Positions 32,677 to 45,600 of a stretch of DNA of 64,000 nt are shown piece after piece; the first letter of the stretch is position 1, and each line of letters begins with the position of its first letter. The notes beneath the pieces are model-generated. The model saw nothing but the letters and a program-made list of their open reading frames with translations, was not told the DNA's origin and did not search any database. Where the stretch lies: contig NC_092649.1 of NCBI RefSeq assembly GCF_032118995.1, forward strand, positions 13,960,191 through 14,024,190, read 5' to 3'. The stretch is from Asterias amurensis. Its lineage: Eukaryota; Echinodermata; Asteroidea; Forcipulatida; Asteriidae. Made by a program: the position numbers and the translations under genes.

Positions 32677-33073
32677 TTATAATAGTGGTCAGTGTCATTG
32701 AGAGATTGCCGCTTGATAATCTTGGCACATCATTGCGGGGAAATTATGTAAATCGAGCTGGCATAGTTCCATTGTCATTCATGTAGTGTTGTGACAGTTT
32801 GTAATGTAGTGAATTATAAATATAACTCTTTTTGTTTAATGTAGCTGTCTGTTTAAGACGTTCACGGAATTAATGAATTAATGAATTGTTACATAATTCT
32901 TCTGACTGCACGATGAGGGGTTATCTTTCAAATCCTTCAGCCGGACTTTGCTGAATCTGCCTCAATTTGATCGATTGGGGGAAATATTGCCTTGTGAGCA
33001 TGCAAGTGTAATAAACTAAGATACTTTTTAGGCAGGCAAGATAGCAAACAATCTGTTGGTAAAAAAATGTTTA

Positions 33074-33312
33074 CAATTTCATAGCACTGATATAAGCACA
33101 AAAAATTGCTTAGCATGAAATTTCTCCCTTGATAAAAACAGGAATGGCACCCAAATTTCCACGCGATTTTCAGTACAAGCAAATCAACAGCTGAATACCA
33201 GTAAGAAGCAACATGCAACAAATGGAAATTTGGTTGGTAATCCTGTTTTTATTAAGGAAGAAATTTCATGCTAAGCAAATTTGTGTACTTAGCAGCTCTA
33301 TGAAATTGGGCC
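33074..33312. mobile_element. MITE, CAATTTCATAGAGCTG family, 3' of ITIH-B
   Basis: Left AATTTCATAGCACTGATATA, right ...CAGCTCTATGAAATTGGGCCC, with inner TGCTTAGCATGAAATTTCTC/AAATTTCATGCTAAGCA arms. The ITIH-A flank (about 13,258-13,290) reads across without it. Confidence 0.75.
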
Positions 33313-34439
33313 CTGTTCAGCACTTCAATTCTTCCAAAGAAACAATGGCTATAATAGTAAAAGCTGACCGGGTTTTGAAATTCTTCCATTTTCTCCTTAT
33401 ATCAAAAGTTGGCAAACTCTTTGGCTGCAAACTATGTATAGTTTGTATTGTCTTGGATTGTGGTGTGTAAATAAATGCCTGCAATTGGTTCATAAAGCTG
33501 TTTAAAACTCTACATTTCAAAAGAAAATCTGAATAATGTTGGTTTTCGCGTACCGCGCAACTTGCAATGACAATGTATTAGACCAACTCAACCAAAGCTT
33601 TAGGCACAAATCTAACGTGACAATAATATTTAATGCTACCCTTCCTTGCAGAACATAATCAAGTCTTACCGATGGCTTGGAATGTGTTGTTTGCCGAGTA
33701 GGCCTACTCTATTATTTAGACCGTTTGGGGTCTACATCCGAATAAACTATGCATGGTGAGATTATGCGAGTGTACACACAAATTTTGATGGTGATCAAAA
33801 CATGTCAAATCAAAACATATGATAATTTTATGCCGTGAAATAAACCAGTCAGACACAAAAGTAAGGGCCTACAATGACTCTTTTTGAGCTGTTGCCATTT
33901 TTTTTTCATTAGCACGGTTGTTATGTGCTTGGAAATTTGTCGTGCTAAGCAGTTCCTTGAAGTTGAACCATTGCTATTGTTCTCCTTTTTAAAGATGTGA
34001 TGCCATGATTGGGTATAAGATGGTATTAAAGATACGGCAAATGCACGATGAATTTTTGAGGAAAGGCTTGAAGGGGCACTCGCATCCAAACAACTACTTC
34101 CAACTGCCTAGGGGGGGGGGGGGTAATCACAATCACTATGTAAAAGATATATTTTGTAGCAAATGATTCCATTATAATAGTCGTATTGTTACTGTACAGT
34201 ATTATGGTTTACTATAGGGTATGTTTTTTTTTTTTTATCAACTTATTTTGCATGGCAATCATTAAGCATTAACATAGCTTTGCCTTGAGTGAGAATGTTG
34301 TTTTATAAAAGAATGTTGGTAATTAAAATATACAGTCGGTGAAATGATATTTTGATAATGAAGAGGTCAATCATTGTAAACGTTAGTTAAATTTAAGGTT
34401 AGTAATGGATTTAAAATTTTATAAAATTTAAAAGAAAAT

Positions 34440-34760
34440 CTGTGTCACTTCAGAGGGAGCCGTTCCTCACAATGTTTTATTCTTACACGGCAGTTAACGG
34501 TTGTATGGCTTCTGACTGGCACCCCGAACAAAGATATTGACAAAATAGGGACACCGCCAATATAGGGCTAGATAGCTCAGTTGGTAGAGCGCCGGCACGT
34601 TAATCCGGAGGTCGTTGGTTCGAATCCCACTCCAGTCAATTCTTTGTTCAACCCCCAAAATCAATGTTTTATTCTATCAACTTCTCCCCCATTATACTCG
34701 TCACCAAGGTTTTATGCTAGTAATTGTTTTGAGTAATTAACAATAGTGTCCACTGCCTTT
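34440..34760. mobile_element. GGCAGTGGACAC-family MITE interrupted by a SINE
   Basis: Left-hand family sequence (GTGTCACTTCAGAGGGAGCC) and right terminus (reversed AAAGGCAGTGGACACTATTG) are split by a 179-bp tRNA-like SINE flanked by 13-bp duplications of MITE sequence. Confidence 0.75.
34484..34662 (+). mobile_element. tRNA-like SINE with 13-bp target duplication
   Basis: Flanked by AATGTTTTATTCT at 34,471-34,483 and 34,663-34,675. It contains RNA polymerase III box A (TAGCTCAGTTGGTAGAGC) and box B (GGTTCGAATCC) in the arrangement of a tRNA. The anticodon loop lacks the usual T33, so it is not a functional tRNA. About 75 bp of non-tRNA leader precede box A, which is unusual for a simple tRNA SINE. 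The tail CAACCCCCAAAATC lacks poly(A). A long target duplication implies LINE-assisted retroposition. Confidence 0.85.
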
Positions 34761-35191
34761 TAACTTGCCCCTATTTGTATTCTTGAACTGAAGCAAAAAA
34801 AAAATTCATGAATTGGGACAGTTATACATTAACAAGTTCATTCAGTACATTCCTTTGTACTGGGGTGGGGTTTACTGTGGAATGCGGTCATCACCTGTAT
34901 AGGATCTTCATTGTTAAGCAACAATGAGTTTAGCCCCGGCGTCTTCGAGGTAGTCGTTGTATAGATCATTCAACTGTCATTCAGATAGACGAGTCGCGTG
35001 CAGCAGGGCGGACGTCTGTACTTCAGCGTGGGATGGACATCGCGTTTTCTGATGAACTTTTGATAGTGTATGATAATTCTAACCATGGTCGAAATTTTGT
35101 GCATTCAGAATTATCTCGGCAAAAAAGCTGTTGGGACTAATTGTGATTTTTTTCTTCTTCTGAGGATTGAACAAGATATGAAGGACAAGAA

Positions 35192-35422
35192 ATGAATCAA
35201 CCTTGTGGATTATATTTGTCACACTGGCTAGTTGTTTTACGAAAACCACAGTGCAAAATTAACATGACGGGTAGAGGCCTTTATCATGAGATTCACAGAA
35301 ATAACTTTGTTCCGTCTACGAACTTTGAAAACCAATTAAGTCGGTGTAGTTGCAGTATGAGCAGAACCGCCAGTGAGTTGCCGTCGACTAAAGACGCACA
35401 TTGTTCCAGTAACTTTTTGGAG
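35192..35422 (+). ncRNA. Candidate first or internal exon of an unidentified transcript
   Basis: An open frame from ATG at 35,192 (MNQPCGLYLSHWLVVLRKPQ) runs to a plausible donor (TTGGAG|GTAAGG). It has four closely placed Cys/Ser motifs (SRCSCSMS) but no recognisable domain. Joining it to the next candidate acceptor (37,653) meets a stop within 10 codons, and to 38,628 within about 30. A non-coding or short-peptide transcript is as likely as a protein gene; chance is also possible. Confidence 0.2.
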
Positions 35423-37883
35423 GTAAGGCTATTAAGTTACACATTTTCACCAATTTCTCCGAAAAGGCATAATCGTTGGATTAATAGAATAAAATAATTG
35501 TCTTCTGTTTCATAGCGAGTGAAAACAATGTTTTGATCGTGAATTTTGCCGTGAATCTTTTTAAAAACCTTTTCCACATGTGGTTCATTCTATGAACAGT
35601 GAAGTGCCATTTTGTAATTTTTTTTTAAACCAAACCGAAATCTTATATTAAATGACATTGTTAATTATAACTGTATCAGTGTGGTTAAGGAATCTGATAT
35701 GATTGATACGACTCTTTAGGATCAGAGTAAAAGGTTTGCTGACGTTCCTCTCACAGCATCCAACAGTCACAAGTTTATGAAGCAGTTTTGTTTATCAGAG
35801 GGTGCGATTGGTATCAACCACGTTTCTTTTAAATATTTATTATCACTGAAGAGTGAAAACGTTCAAATTTTATTGTAACGAACCAAAAATTGTATTTCAA
35901 TCAATGGGAATTAACGGCGATACAAAGTTTGGTTGAATGACTTTGTTAACCAATAGAGGGCGCAAATGTGCTCTAATGGTAGTCGCACTGATACACACTT
36001 CATGGATGTAAAAAGGCATAACTTTTGGGATTATTTTGTCGTATTATGAATTTAGTCTCAATCTCGTCATCACACCTGGTATGTAAATTACTCGTACACA
36101 TTTATACAAATAATTCACTATGTTGTTTTCAAGGTGAGATTGATAATTAATCAGTGAAAGGCGTAGTATTTCTGGCTGGGTTAGGCGGTCGGGTCTATTT
36201 GTTGCGTCCTTCTGTGTTTGTCTCTAAAAGTTGACACGTTTCGAAAACGACGAGAGAGTAAATCCAACATTTTGGGTGGAGAAAGCGAGTGAGGAGACCC
36301 GCTCATGGTGCCAGTTTAATTAATAATACCTGGAGAGGCGGTAGGTTGGTGAGTAGGATTTTAGAATGTTATTTTGGGTAAAACTCGGTAACAATTGTTT
36401 GACAAATAAATTGCACATGACATGTGCGCTGACACAGTGTATGGATCAGTATTGCTCTATAGTATAACTACTGTTCAATGCATGCTTTAAAAAAGTGTGA
36501 ACTAGGGTGGATGGTCACCTATGGAAAAGTAATCTTTAACATTGGTTTTTACATGACATACGAATTTATAAGATTTATGGATCCATTTGTGTACTAAATT
36601 TTCTGTAGCTGGTGAACAAAGCTATCTGCAGAGTGCAGTAATTTTGAGCCTACCTGTACCAGTACCACTGTGAGCAACCCAAAACAACTAGGTGTCAAAG
36701 CTTGTATCAATTGTCTCTGAATTTGTATAAAGAACTCTAGATTATCATGAATGCCTGTAACCAAGATTGAAATTAAATTGTAATGTTGAACTGGATGGGC
36801 ATTAATTCAAGGTCTGACCCATCCACTTTGTTCTTCAGGTTCTGTCAACAAATCAAAAAATATATCGTAAGAGGTCCTGTTTTCAAGGTGTCCCTAAAAT
36901 CGTGGCAAATCTTTTACCTCTCTGTGCGCGATGTAAACAGCCCTAGATAAAATTTGTGTGGTTTTCTTTGCCAAGCAAAGAGTCTCCTCTCCCTTGACCA
37001 AAACTTAGAAACACATAAGGCTCCACTGGTTTGTTGCACATGTAATGCAAAAAGTTTGGTATTTTAGGCATTTGTACAAGGTACAAAAAAATGTCATAAT
37101 GTTGAGGCCATATAAAAAAAAATTGCTCATCGAAATAGTTGCATCAAACACTATTTCAATTCACAATTCAAGATGATCAAATCTTGTGACTGAACATTCT
37201 GCTGACTATTCTGGAAATAAAATACAAAGGCTTAAAGAAGCCATGTGCCTTATCATTTTGTAATATTTTTCGAGGTTTTTTTTTATAACCCTCATATCAA
37301 TATTATTATTAATATTAAAATATAAACATGGGCTTGGTGATTCAATTATCACTGTTTATTTTACGCTTAAATATTTTTTGTTTTTAAAGAAGAAAAAAAA
37401 TTATATAAAAATCAGATTTGAAAGCCAACAATTATTCACACTTTTTATTTAATTTTTATTTTTTTATATCTTTTGGAAATTACCATGGTAATTTTTAAAA
37501 TGTCATAAAAAAAACATTTTGAATAAAATGAAGACAACTGCTGTCTATAGAGTCATACTCAGAGTCTCACAGACCACTTGCATTCACTGCGGATGTTTCT
37601 TTAATGAATGGCTTCACTGGGAAACCATACTTTCTCGTTTGCCTTGTAAACAGGAAAAACTCAAAACAAATGGGACCAGTTGAAGTCATCGAAGATCAGT
37701 GAGTGGTGTGAAAATTTCAATGTTCATCAAGTTTTAATATAAGTTTGCATACTTCTTATAAACAAATGAAGGTTATTATATTAGGGCATCAGTTGACATA
37801 TAGGGCATCATAATTCTTTTCCCAATTCAAAGAAAAAGCCATAATACCAGGAAAACTGGTAAGAGGAGGATAATATTATTATG

Positions 37884-37967
37884 TTTGGTTTGCGGTAACA
37901 CCATCATACTTGCCAGGTAGAGTTCCTCTGAGAAGTAGATACACCCATGGTGTTACCGCAAACCAAA
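37884..37967. repeat. Short foldback element with GGTTTGCGGTAACACCAT arms
   Basis: TTTGGTTTGCGGTAACACCA at left is matched by TGGTGTTACCGCAAACCAAA at right around a 40-bp loop. A single arm (GGTTTGCGGTAACACCATAT) also occurs at 23,849-23,868 in ITIH-B intron 7. Confidence 0.8.
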
Positions 37968-38838
37968 TACATATTGATACCTCACCGTATGCAATGCCTC
38001 AAAACACATAAATCAAAAATAATTCGCCCTCCTCCACAAGCCCACACTAATAGCTTAAGAATGTCAATCTTGCCCAATGCTTGCCACTTATTAAACCAAA
38101 TTCAAAAGATAATCCCCTGCTTTTTGTCCCTCTTTTGTTGTTCCTGGTCTGCGTATCCACTAAAGATTTTTTAAGCCTCCTTTGTTCATGTGTTTCTAAC
38201 CTTCCAGTACTTACAAAACTGTAACCATTAGGTGTGTATTAATTGTTGGTCACCACCCTTATAAGTGTTGGTGAATAAAGAAACTCTGTCACTGTATTTT
38301 GATTTTTTTTTTAAGGGGGGGGGGGCCTTTTGCCTTTCTGTAAACATTTTTACAAATTTATCTCTTTTCTTTACTGTAAGTTGTACCTAGATAAAATGTT
38401 AATTTTTTTTAACTGACATTTTAGTTTTAAAATTGCAGTGAGTTGAATCGGAAACTGTTATGTGGTTGCCCTGGTAACAGCTGACCCCCAAAGTTGTGTG
38501 TTTTTTCCAACACTATGACGCCAGGCAAATATTTTGGTAAAAACGTTGGGGAGGACACATTTCTTCCCTAAACTGTGCTAAAATGATAGCCAAATTGATG
38601 AACTTTGTTTGATGTCTCTTTTGTTCTGGTAGGAGGACCACGATTGGGGACGACTGCGGCAGACCCAGCTCACAGCAGCCAGGACTCAACACCCAGCGGT
38701 GGGCCAATTGGTCAGATAGATGAGACTGTGAGCTGATGACCACCATGAAGAAACTGTGATATGGTAGCAGTTGATGAGTAGTAGCAGTATCTGTGGATAT
38801 GTTGAAGTACATTGGAGGTCACCAAAGGACCAAGGTAA

Positions 38839-39170
38839 AAACAACTTTGCACTATATCCGACCTCCACTCTGAAACTTTGTCTGATGACATTCACTGCAT
38901 TTAAAAACGGACTTCATTTCCATTTCTGTGGTGTTTTGTGATCTCTCAAGCAACTTGCAGCAAATAAACTCATATTTTTCACACTCGACGAATAAATGAA
39001 TTGAATGAAATTGAGTTTTCAGAACATAAAACTCATTTTGGTGGTTCAGGAAATAAAAAGACTTTTCACTACATGATAAATCATACAATAAGATTTTGAC
39101 CCTTCTAAAAAAATAAAATAAAGGTCAAATTATTGATGGATTTAAGTGGAGGTCGGATAACGCAAGTTGA
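38839..39170. mobile_element. MITE with ATCCGACCTCCACT ends
   Basis: AACTTTGCACTATATCCGAC...CTCCACTCTGAA at left and, reversed, AACTTGCGTTATCCGACCTC...CACTTAAATC at right, about 330 bp apart. The interior is A/T-rich and non-coding. Confidence 0.7.
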
Positions 39171-41303
39171 ATTTCAAGACCAAGACAAGATCAAGACAAG
39201 CTGAAGACTTCAAAGAGTAAGAGAAGATCTAACCCGTTCTCTTGCAGAGTCCCACCCCTAGTACTTCCCCTTCCCCCCACGATGTTCGTCAATCTTGTTG
39301 ATGTTGTCCTTACTTGTATAGCTTTTCTGGTGACGTCACAATGTCTTGGCATTTCTTGAGTTGCATATTGGTCGAAGCCAATGATGCTTTTTAATTAGGA
39401 GACTAGTCTTACTGGACATTTTTGCAGCTGTTTATACTTCAAGTCGTCAGTTGTCATGTTCATTTATAATCGTCATCGTTTCATTTAAAAAATAAATTAA
39501 AATACCGTTATGTTTAAATGAGGAGTACAAAATACCATTACAAAAAAATCATTACAGCAAAAAGCATTAAGTTAAAGCAAAAGCATTAAAACTAATAAGT
39601 AGATAATTAGTTAAAAAAAAACATTTAAAAAGATTTAGAAAGATTTGTTATTATGACCCCTTGGTGCTTTATGCTCTTATGGTTGACCATAAAACCCTGC
39701 ACCATTTTTAAGTGTTTTTAAGAGATTTAATTGTGCAGTAAAATAGTTCAGTCCGATTTTTCATTTGACGATTAATGTTTGACGTGGGAGTGTTAATATA
39801 TATAGTTTAGACATGTGTGCTAAATACATGTTTACACATTCTTATGATCAGCACTACATCAATTCTGAATGAGACATTTTCAGCTAAGCATGACCACGAA
39901 TAACCTAAATTCTTTGAATACACAAATTCAAATAAAAACACAGCTGTAACCTTTCCTTCTCTGTCATGTCAAAAAGAGAAGGGGTTGGTTCCTGTTCCAA
40001 TCACATAAATGTTTAAAACTCGATACCAGCAATTGCGAGCGCTGTTAAACCAAGAAAAACAAACTAGGGACAAAAATAGACAATGGACAAAAAAGAAAAG
40101 GAGGGTGCAACGGATGGAGAAAGGGGAAGATCATCAGTTGGAGATAAGATGTCAGTGATGTTTAGGTACGTATGAATGTTAAGACGGTAAAAGGAGTAAA
40201 GTATCTAAATTGGTGGCCTGGAGATAAAGACTAAATTATAACTCTCACACACTCTCTCATCAGCAGGTTCACTGACAATAGGTTAATTATGAGGTGTGAC
40301 TGGCGTATTACTTATATAGTCTTGGTTCCTAGATGTTCACTCACAGTTCTTTTGTGGTATTTTCAGGCTAGGTTTTAAGGGCAGAAATTAGAAGTCCCTA
40401 AAAGAATTTGTTTTTGTCATGTTTTGAACTGCTTTGTCACAAGTAAATACCGAGTTGACGCTGAAGACTCTCCCTTTATGATGTCCCTGATGAGTGACTG
40501 GATGTCAGTGAGGTCAACTCCTTGCAGCAAAGGTCAAGTTTAACAGGTCAAGTATTAGTGTAAGTGTCAAGAAAACCAGCAATCCCTTTTCTCAACAGCT
40601 TCTAACCATCTCTTTTTGCAGCTTTTAATTACCTCTTCTCCATTTGCAGCCATAACCCGTTTCATGTACAGCGCTAAACGGGGACTTTTTTCTTTTCCAA
40701 AGTCTTTGACCGGTTATTGCTAAGGTAGTTGTTGTGGCTAACAATTGTGCATAGATGACAGCTCTGGGACTCCATGGAAGGCACTTGCTGTGGTAAATAA
40801 AGAATACTCAACATCCATCAGTTTGTTTGCATTAAAAACATGCAATGCAACCAACTGATAATGGGGAAAAGGTTTTGAAAGCACACAATGAACATTCCCT
40901 GGAATATTGTGACATTGTGTACAGTTCCATTGCAAGTCAATGGTTTAAAGGACTGAACAGAGGAGATTTTTGTGCACATGATTGGGAGCATTCTGCTTTA
41001 AATATTCTTTAGACCAGTGATACTTGTTTTCAACTAGCTTACTCTAATAATCTTTGCAAATCGTTTTTTTTTTCCTACTGCAGCTTGAGACAGTGATGTG
41101 GGAGGCGACATACAGCCATCATCTGAAAAGGTTCCATCATTGTCATGATGGTGATGAGGCCAAAAACCCTGTTTACACTGTCTGTCACCGACTAAAGAAG
41201 TACTGTGTCAGTCTAGTCAGATGACTATCAACTACACAGTGAACTGTTGAAGTGAGGTAGGGTTGGTGAGGCTAATTAGAAATGTTTGAACTGTATATCA
41301 CAT

Positions 41304-41530
41304 GGGCTCAATTTCATAGAGTTGCTAAGCACACAAAAATTGCTTAGCATGAAATAGCTCATAATTATATAAAAACAGACATACCAACGCCATTTCCATT
41401 TATTGCATTAAATTGCTTGTTACTTTTATTCAGCTGTTATTTGTCTGAAAATCATGTGGAAATATGGTTGGTAATTCTTTTTTTATCAAGGCAGAAATTT
41501 CATGCTAAGTAAATTTGTGTTCTTAGCAGC
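41304..41530. mobile_element. MITE, CAATTTCATAGAGCTG family, truncated beside a SINE
   Basis: Left end GGGCTCAATTTCATAGAGTT with inner TGCTTAGCATGAAATAGCTC and matching AATTTCATGCTAAGTAAATT. The right terminus stops at GCAGCT where the SINE begins and does not resume after it. Confidence 0.7.
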
Positions 41531-41532
41531 TG

Positions 41533-41952
41533 TTGGGAGTGTCGTGGCCGAGCGGTTAAGAGCACCGAATTCAAACTCTGGTGTTTCTGATCAGCAGAGT
41601 GTGGGTTCGAATCCCCAGCCGTGACACTTGTGTCCTTAAGCAAGACACACAACCATTGGTTTGTCCTTCGGATGGGACGTAAAACCGTTTGGTCCCATGT
41701 GTTGTGTAAACGCATGTAAAAGAACCCAGTGCACTCATCGGAAAGAGAAGAGGTCCGCCCCGGTGTTCCTGGCTGGATTGGCAGCATATTGCGCCACAGC
41801 ACCTTGTAAACCATTACATGGTGCTTAAGGATTAGGTCTTATATCTCAAACTTCGTCCCACTCCTTGCAGTAATAATACCCGGCGCTTTGTATCCTTTGG
41901 CAAAAGGCGCGTTATAAATATGGTTATTATTATTTATTATTATTATTATCAA
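41533..41952 (+). mobile_element. tRNA(Leu/Ser)-derived SINE with long conserved tail
   Basis: Box A (TGGCCGAGCGGTTAAG) and box B (GGGTTCGAATCCC) with a class II-like variable arm, then a long body (TCCTTCGGATGGGACGTAAA, TAAAAGAACCCAGTGCACTC, GGCGCGTTATAAATATGG) and an ATT-repeat tail. Similar SINE bodies are, from memory, shared by several marine invertebrate phyla. The acceptor stem pairs poorly, so it is not a working tRNA gene. Confidence 0.85.
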
Positions 41953-42669
41953 GTCTAGCCATGTGTATTTGGATGTCTGACAAAACAAAAAGTGGTCCAG
42001 ACAGTGCTTCAATGCAAATTTATTGTATTAATTGAGATCATACAACAGCAAACTTGTACAACCAGCTCACCGAGGTCAAAACTAAGATTGCGTAAATGTG
42101 AAGAGAGAACTTTGTCTCAATCTTCCCTCAGTTGGGCAGTCTCTTTTGAAGTGGTGACAAAAGCAGGCCCCAATAAGCATCAGAGCCACCAACAGAGCGG
42201 TTGTTAAACTTGAAGAAAAGTCCCCTCTATGAATCCTTTGTCAAAAGAAAAGGACCATACCACGAATAATTAAAAGAGTTGAAACTTCAGAATAAGAATA
42301 TATTAGAGGGTCTAAAATAATTAAAGTATGAAACAATCCATGAATTCCCCTCCTTTGGTTTGGTGGGAAAATGCTTTTAAATACACTTAACACAAAATTT
42401 ATGTTCCAATGTTTTGTCATGCTGTGTAAATTCAGTGGGTTACAGAACTGATTTAAACTGGACAAGCATTTTCTTCCATGAGAGCATTCAAATTTTATCT
42501 ATTCTTTAGCAAATACTTGACACGAAATAGTTTATCAAAATTAATATTAAAAACGGTTTATTTTCTAATTTTCTACTGCAGATTGAGACGATTCCGTTGG
42601 AGTTGACAAACACCCGACAGCTGAAGTAGGTGTGACTATCGCAGGGGTGCTAGAGCCAACCACGCTTTG

Positions 42670-45600
42670 AGGACTGTATGCCACCAACTGTTGAAGGGTC
42701 CTGTGTCATCAACTTAACAATTAAGGTACTTACATCACCAACTGAAGTAGAACTGAAGTAGGACTGTATGTCACCAACTAAAAAGTTCCCAACTGAAACA
42801 CAACTGTGGTACAATCTAAGTCCCCCGACTGAAAAGGACTGTATGTCCCGAAACTGCAGAAGGACTGTATGTAATACAATTAAAGTAGGACTGTGTGTTC
42901 CCTAACTGAAGTAGGACTGTGTCCCCCAACTGAAGTAGGACGGTTAGTCCCCCGACTGAAGAAAGACTGTATGTTTCCCAATTGGAGGACTGTATGTCGC
43001 CAAGCTGAAGAAGAGCTGCATGCGGTCCCCCTAACTGAAGGACTGTATGTCACCAACTGAACAAGGGTTATATGTCGCCAAACTGAAGACGGACTGAATT
43101 TTCCCAACTGAAGGACTATATGTCTACAACTAACGTAGGACTGTATGTCACCAACTGAAAAATCCCCCAACTGAAGTATGACTGTAATACACCAACTGAA
43201 GTAGGGACTCTATCCCCCGATTGAAGTAGGACTGTAGGTCTTCGAACTGACGAAGGACTATATGTCCCTCAACTGTAGAAATTGAAGAAGGATTGTTAGT
43301 TCCCGAACTGAAAGCATATATATATGTCCCCCCAGCTGAAGGACTGTATGTCCCCATTGGGAGAAGGACTGTATGTCCCCCAACTGATGTAGGACTGTAT
43401 GTCCCCAAACGGACGAAGGACTGTATGTCCCCCAACTGATGAAGACCAACTGAAGTAGGACTGTATGTCGCCCAATGGGAGAAGGACTGTATGTCCCCAA
43501 ACAGAAGAAGGACTGTTTGTCCCCCATATGGGAGAAGGCTGTATGTCCCCCAACTGAAGTAGGACTGTATGTCCCCGAACGGACGAAGGACTGTATGTCC
43601 CCCAACTGAAGACCAACTGAAGTAGGACTGATAAGTCCCCCAATGGGAGAAGGACTGTATGTGTCCCCAACTGAAAACCAACTGAAATAGGACTGTATGT
43701 AACCCGATGGGAGAAGGACTGTATGTGTCCCCAACTGAAAACCAACTGAAGTAGGACTGTATGTCGCCCAATGGGAGAAGGGCTGTATGTCCCCAAACAG
43801 AAGAAGGACTGTTTGTCCCCCATATGGGAGAAGGCTGTATGTCCCCCAACTGAAGTAGGACTGTATGTCCCCGAATGGACGAAGGACTGTATGTCCCCAA
43901 ACTGAAGACCAACTGAAGTAGGACTGTATGTCCCCCAATGGGAGAAGGACTGTATGTCCCCCAACTGAAGACCAACTGAAGTAGGACTGTATGTCCCCCA
44001 ATGGGAGAAGGACTGTATGTCCCCCAACTGAAGACCAACTGAAGTAGGACTGTATGTCCCCCAATGGGAGAAGGACTGTATGTCCCCCAACTGAAGACCA
44101 AATGAAGTAGGACTGTATGTACCCCAATGGGAGAAGGACTATATGTCCCCCAACTGAAGTAGGACTGTATGTCCCCTAACGGACGAAGGACTGTAAGTTC
44201 CCCAACTGAAGACCAACTGAAGTAGGACTGATAAGTCCCCCAATGGGAGAAGGACTGTATGTGTCCCCAACTGAAAACCAACTGAAGTAGGACTGTATGT
44301 CCCCCATATGGGAGAAGGACTATATGTCCCCCAACTGAAGTAGGACTGTATATCCCCGAATGGACGAAGGACTGTATGTCCCCCAACTGAAGACCAACTG
44401 AAGTCGGACTGTATGTCCCCCAATGGGAGAAGGACTGTATGTCCCCCAACTGAAGACCAACTGAAGTAGGACTGTATGTACCCCAATGGGAGAAGGACTA
44501 TATGTCCCCCCAACTGAAGTAGGACTGTATGTCCCCGAACAGACGAAGGATTGTATGTCCCCCAACTGAAGACCAACTGAAGTAGGACTGTATGTCCCCC
44601 AATGGGAGAAGGACTGTATGTCCCCCAACTGAAGACCAACTGAAGTCGCACTGTATGTCCCCCAATGGGAGAAGGACTGTATGTCCCCCAACTGAAGACC
44701 AACTGAAGTCGGACTGTATGTCCCCCAATGGGAGAAGGACTGTATGTCCCCCAACTGAAGACCAACTGAAGTAGGACTGTATGTACCCCAATGGGAGAAG
44801 GATTATATGTCCCCCCAACTGAAGTAGGACTGTATGTCCCCGAACAGACGAAGGATTGTATGTCCCCCAACTGAAGACCAACTGAAGTCGCACTGTATGT
44901 CCCCCAATGGGAGAAGGACTGTATGTCCCCCAACTGAAGACCAACTGAAGTCGGACTGTATGTCCCCCAATGGGAGAAGGACTGTATGTCCCCCAACTGA
45001 AGACCAACTGAAGTAGGACTGTATGTACCCCAATGGGAGAAGGATTATATGTCCCCCCAACTGAAGTAGGACTGTATGTCCCCGAACAGACGAAGGATTG
45101 TATGTCCCCCAACTGAAGACCAACTGAAGTAGGACTGTATGTCCCCCAATGGGAGGCGGACTGTATGTCCCCCAACTGAAGACCAACTGAAGTAGGACTG
45201 TACCCCAATGGGAGAAGGACTATATGTCCCCCAACTGAAGACCAACTGAAGTAGGACTGTATGTCTCCCAATGGGAGAAGGACTATATGACCCCCAACTG
45301 AAGACCAACTGAAGTAGGACTATGTCCCAAAACTGAAGGACTGTATTTCCCCTTTCTGAAATAGGACTGTATGTCCCCCATATGGGAGAACGGGACTATA
45401 TGTCCCCCAACTGAAGTAGGACTGTATGTCCTCAAACTGAAGGACTGTATTTCCCCTTTCTGAAATAGGACTGTATGCCCCCCATGTGGGAGAAGGACTA
45501 AATGTCCCCCAACTGAAGTAGGACTGTATGTCCCCGAACGGACGAAGGACTGTATGTCCCCCAACTGAAGACCATCTGAAGTAGGACTGTATGTCCCCGA

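Larger units (their letters stand above)
31437..34385 (+). other. ITIH-B 3' flank, homologous to the ITIH-A 3' flank
   Basis: Colinear with 12,172-13,660 but expanded by later insertions: a GGCAGTGGACAC MITE (32,004-32,345), a hairpin region (32,350-32,690) and a GGGCCC-type MITE (33,074-33,312). No coding potential seen. The candidate poly(A) signal is uncertain. Confidence 0.6.
34761..41300 (+). other. Gene-poor region with weak exon candidates
   Basis: No known protein domain recognised in 6.5 kb. It holds a 101-codon open frame at 35,192-35,497, splice-site-bounded segments that could be exons (about 35,192-35,422; 37,654-37,698; 38,629-38,830), a hairpin (37,884-37,967) and a MITE (38,839-39,170). 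The remainder is A/T-rich unique sequence in which I see nothing. Confidence 0.4.

Noticed and set aside
34563-34637. Possible tRNA gene
   Set aside because: Boxes A and B are perfect but the anticodon stem has a mismatch and position 33 is not T. Target duplications show a SINE insertion instead.
41533-41620. Possible tRNA-Leu or tRNA-Ser gene
   Set aside because: The acceptor stem pairs poorly, and the tRNA-like part continues into a long SINE body with an ATT-repeat tail.
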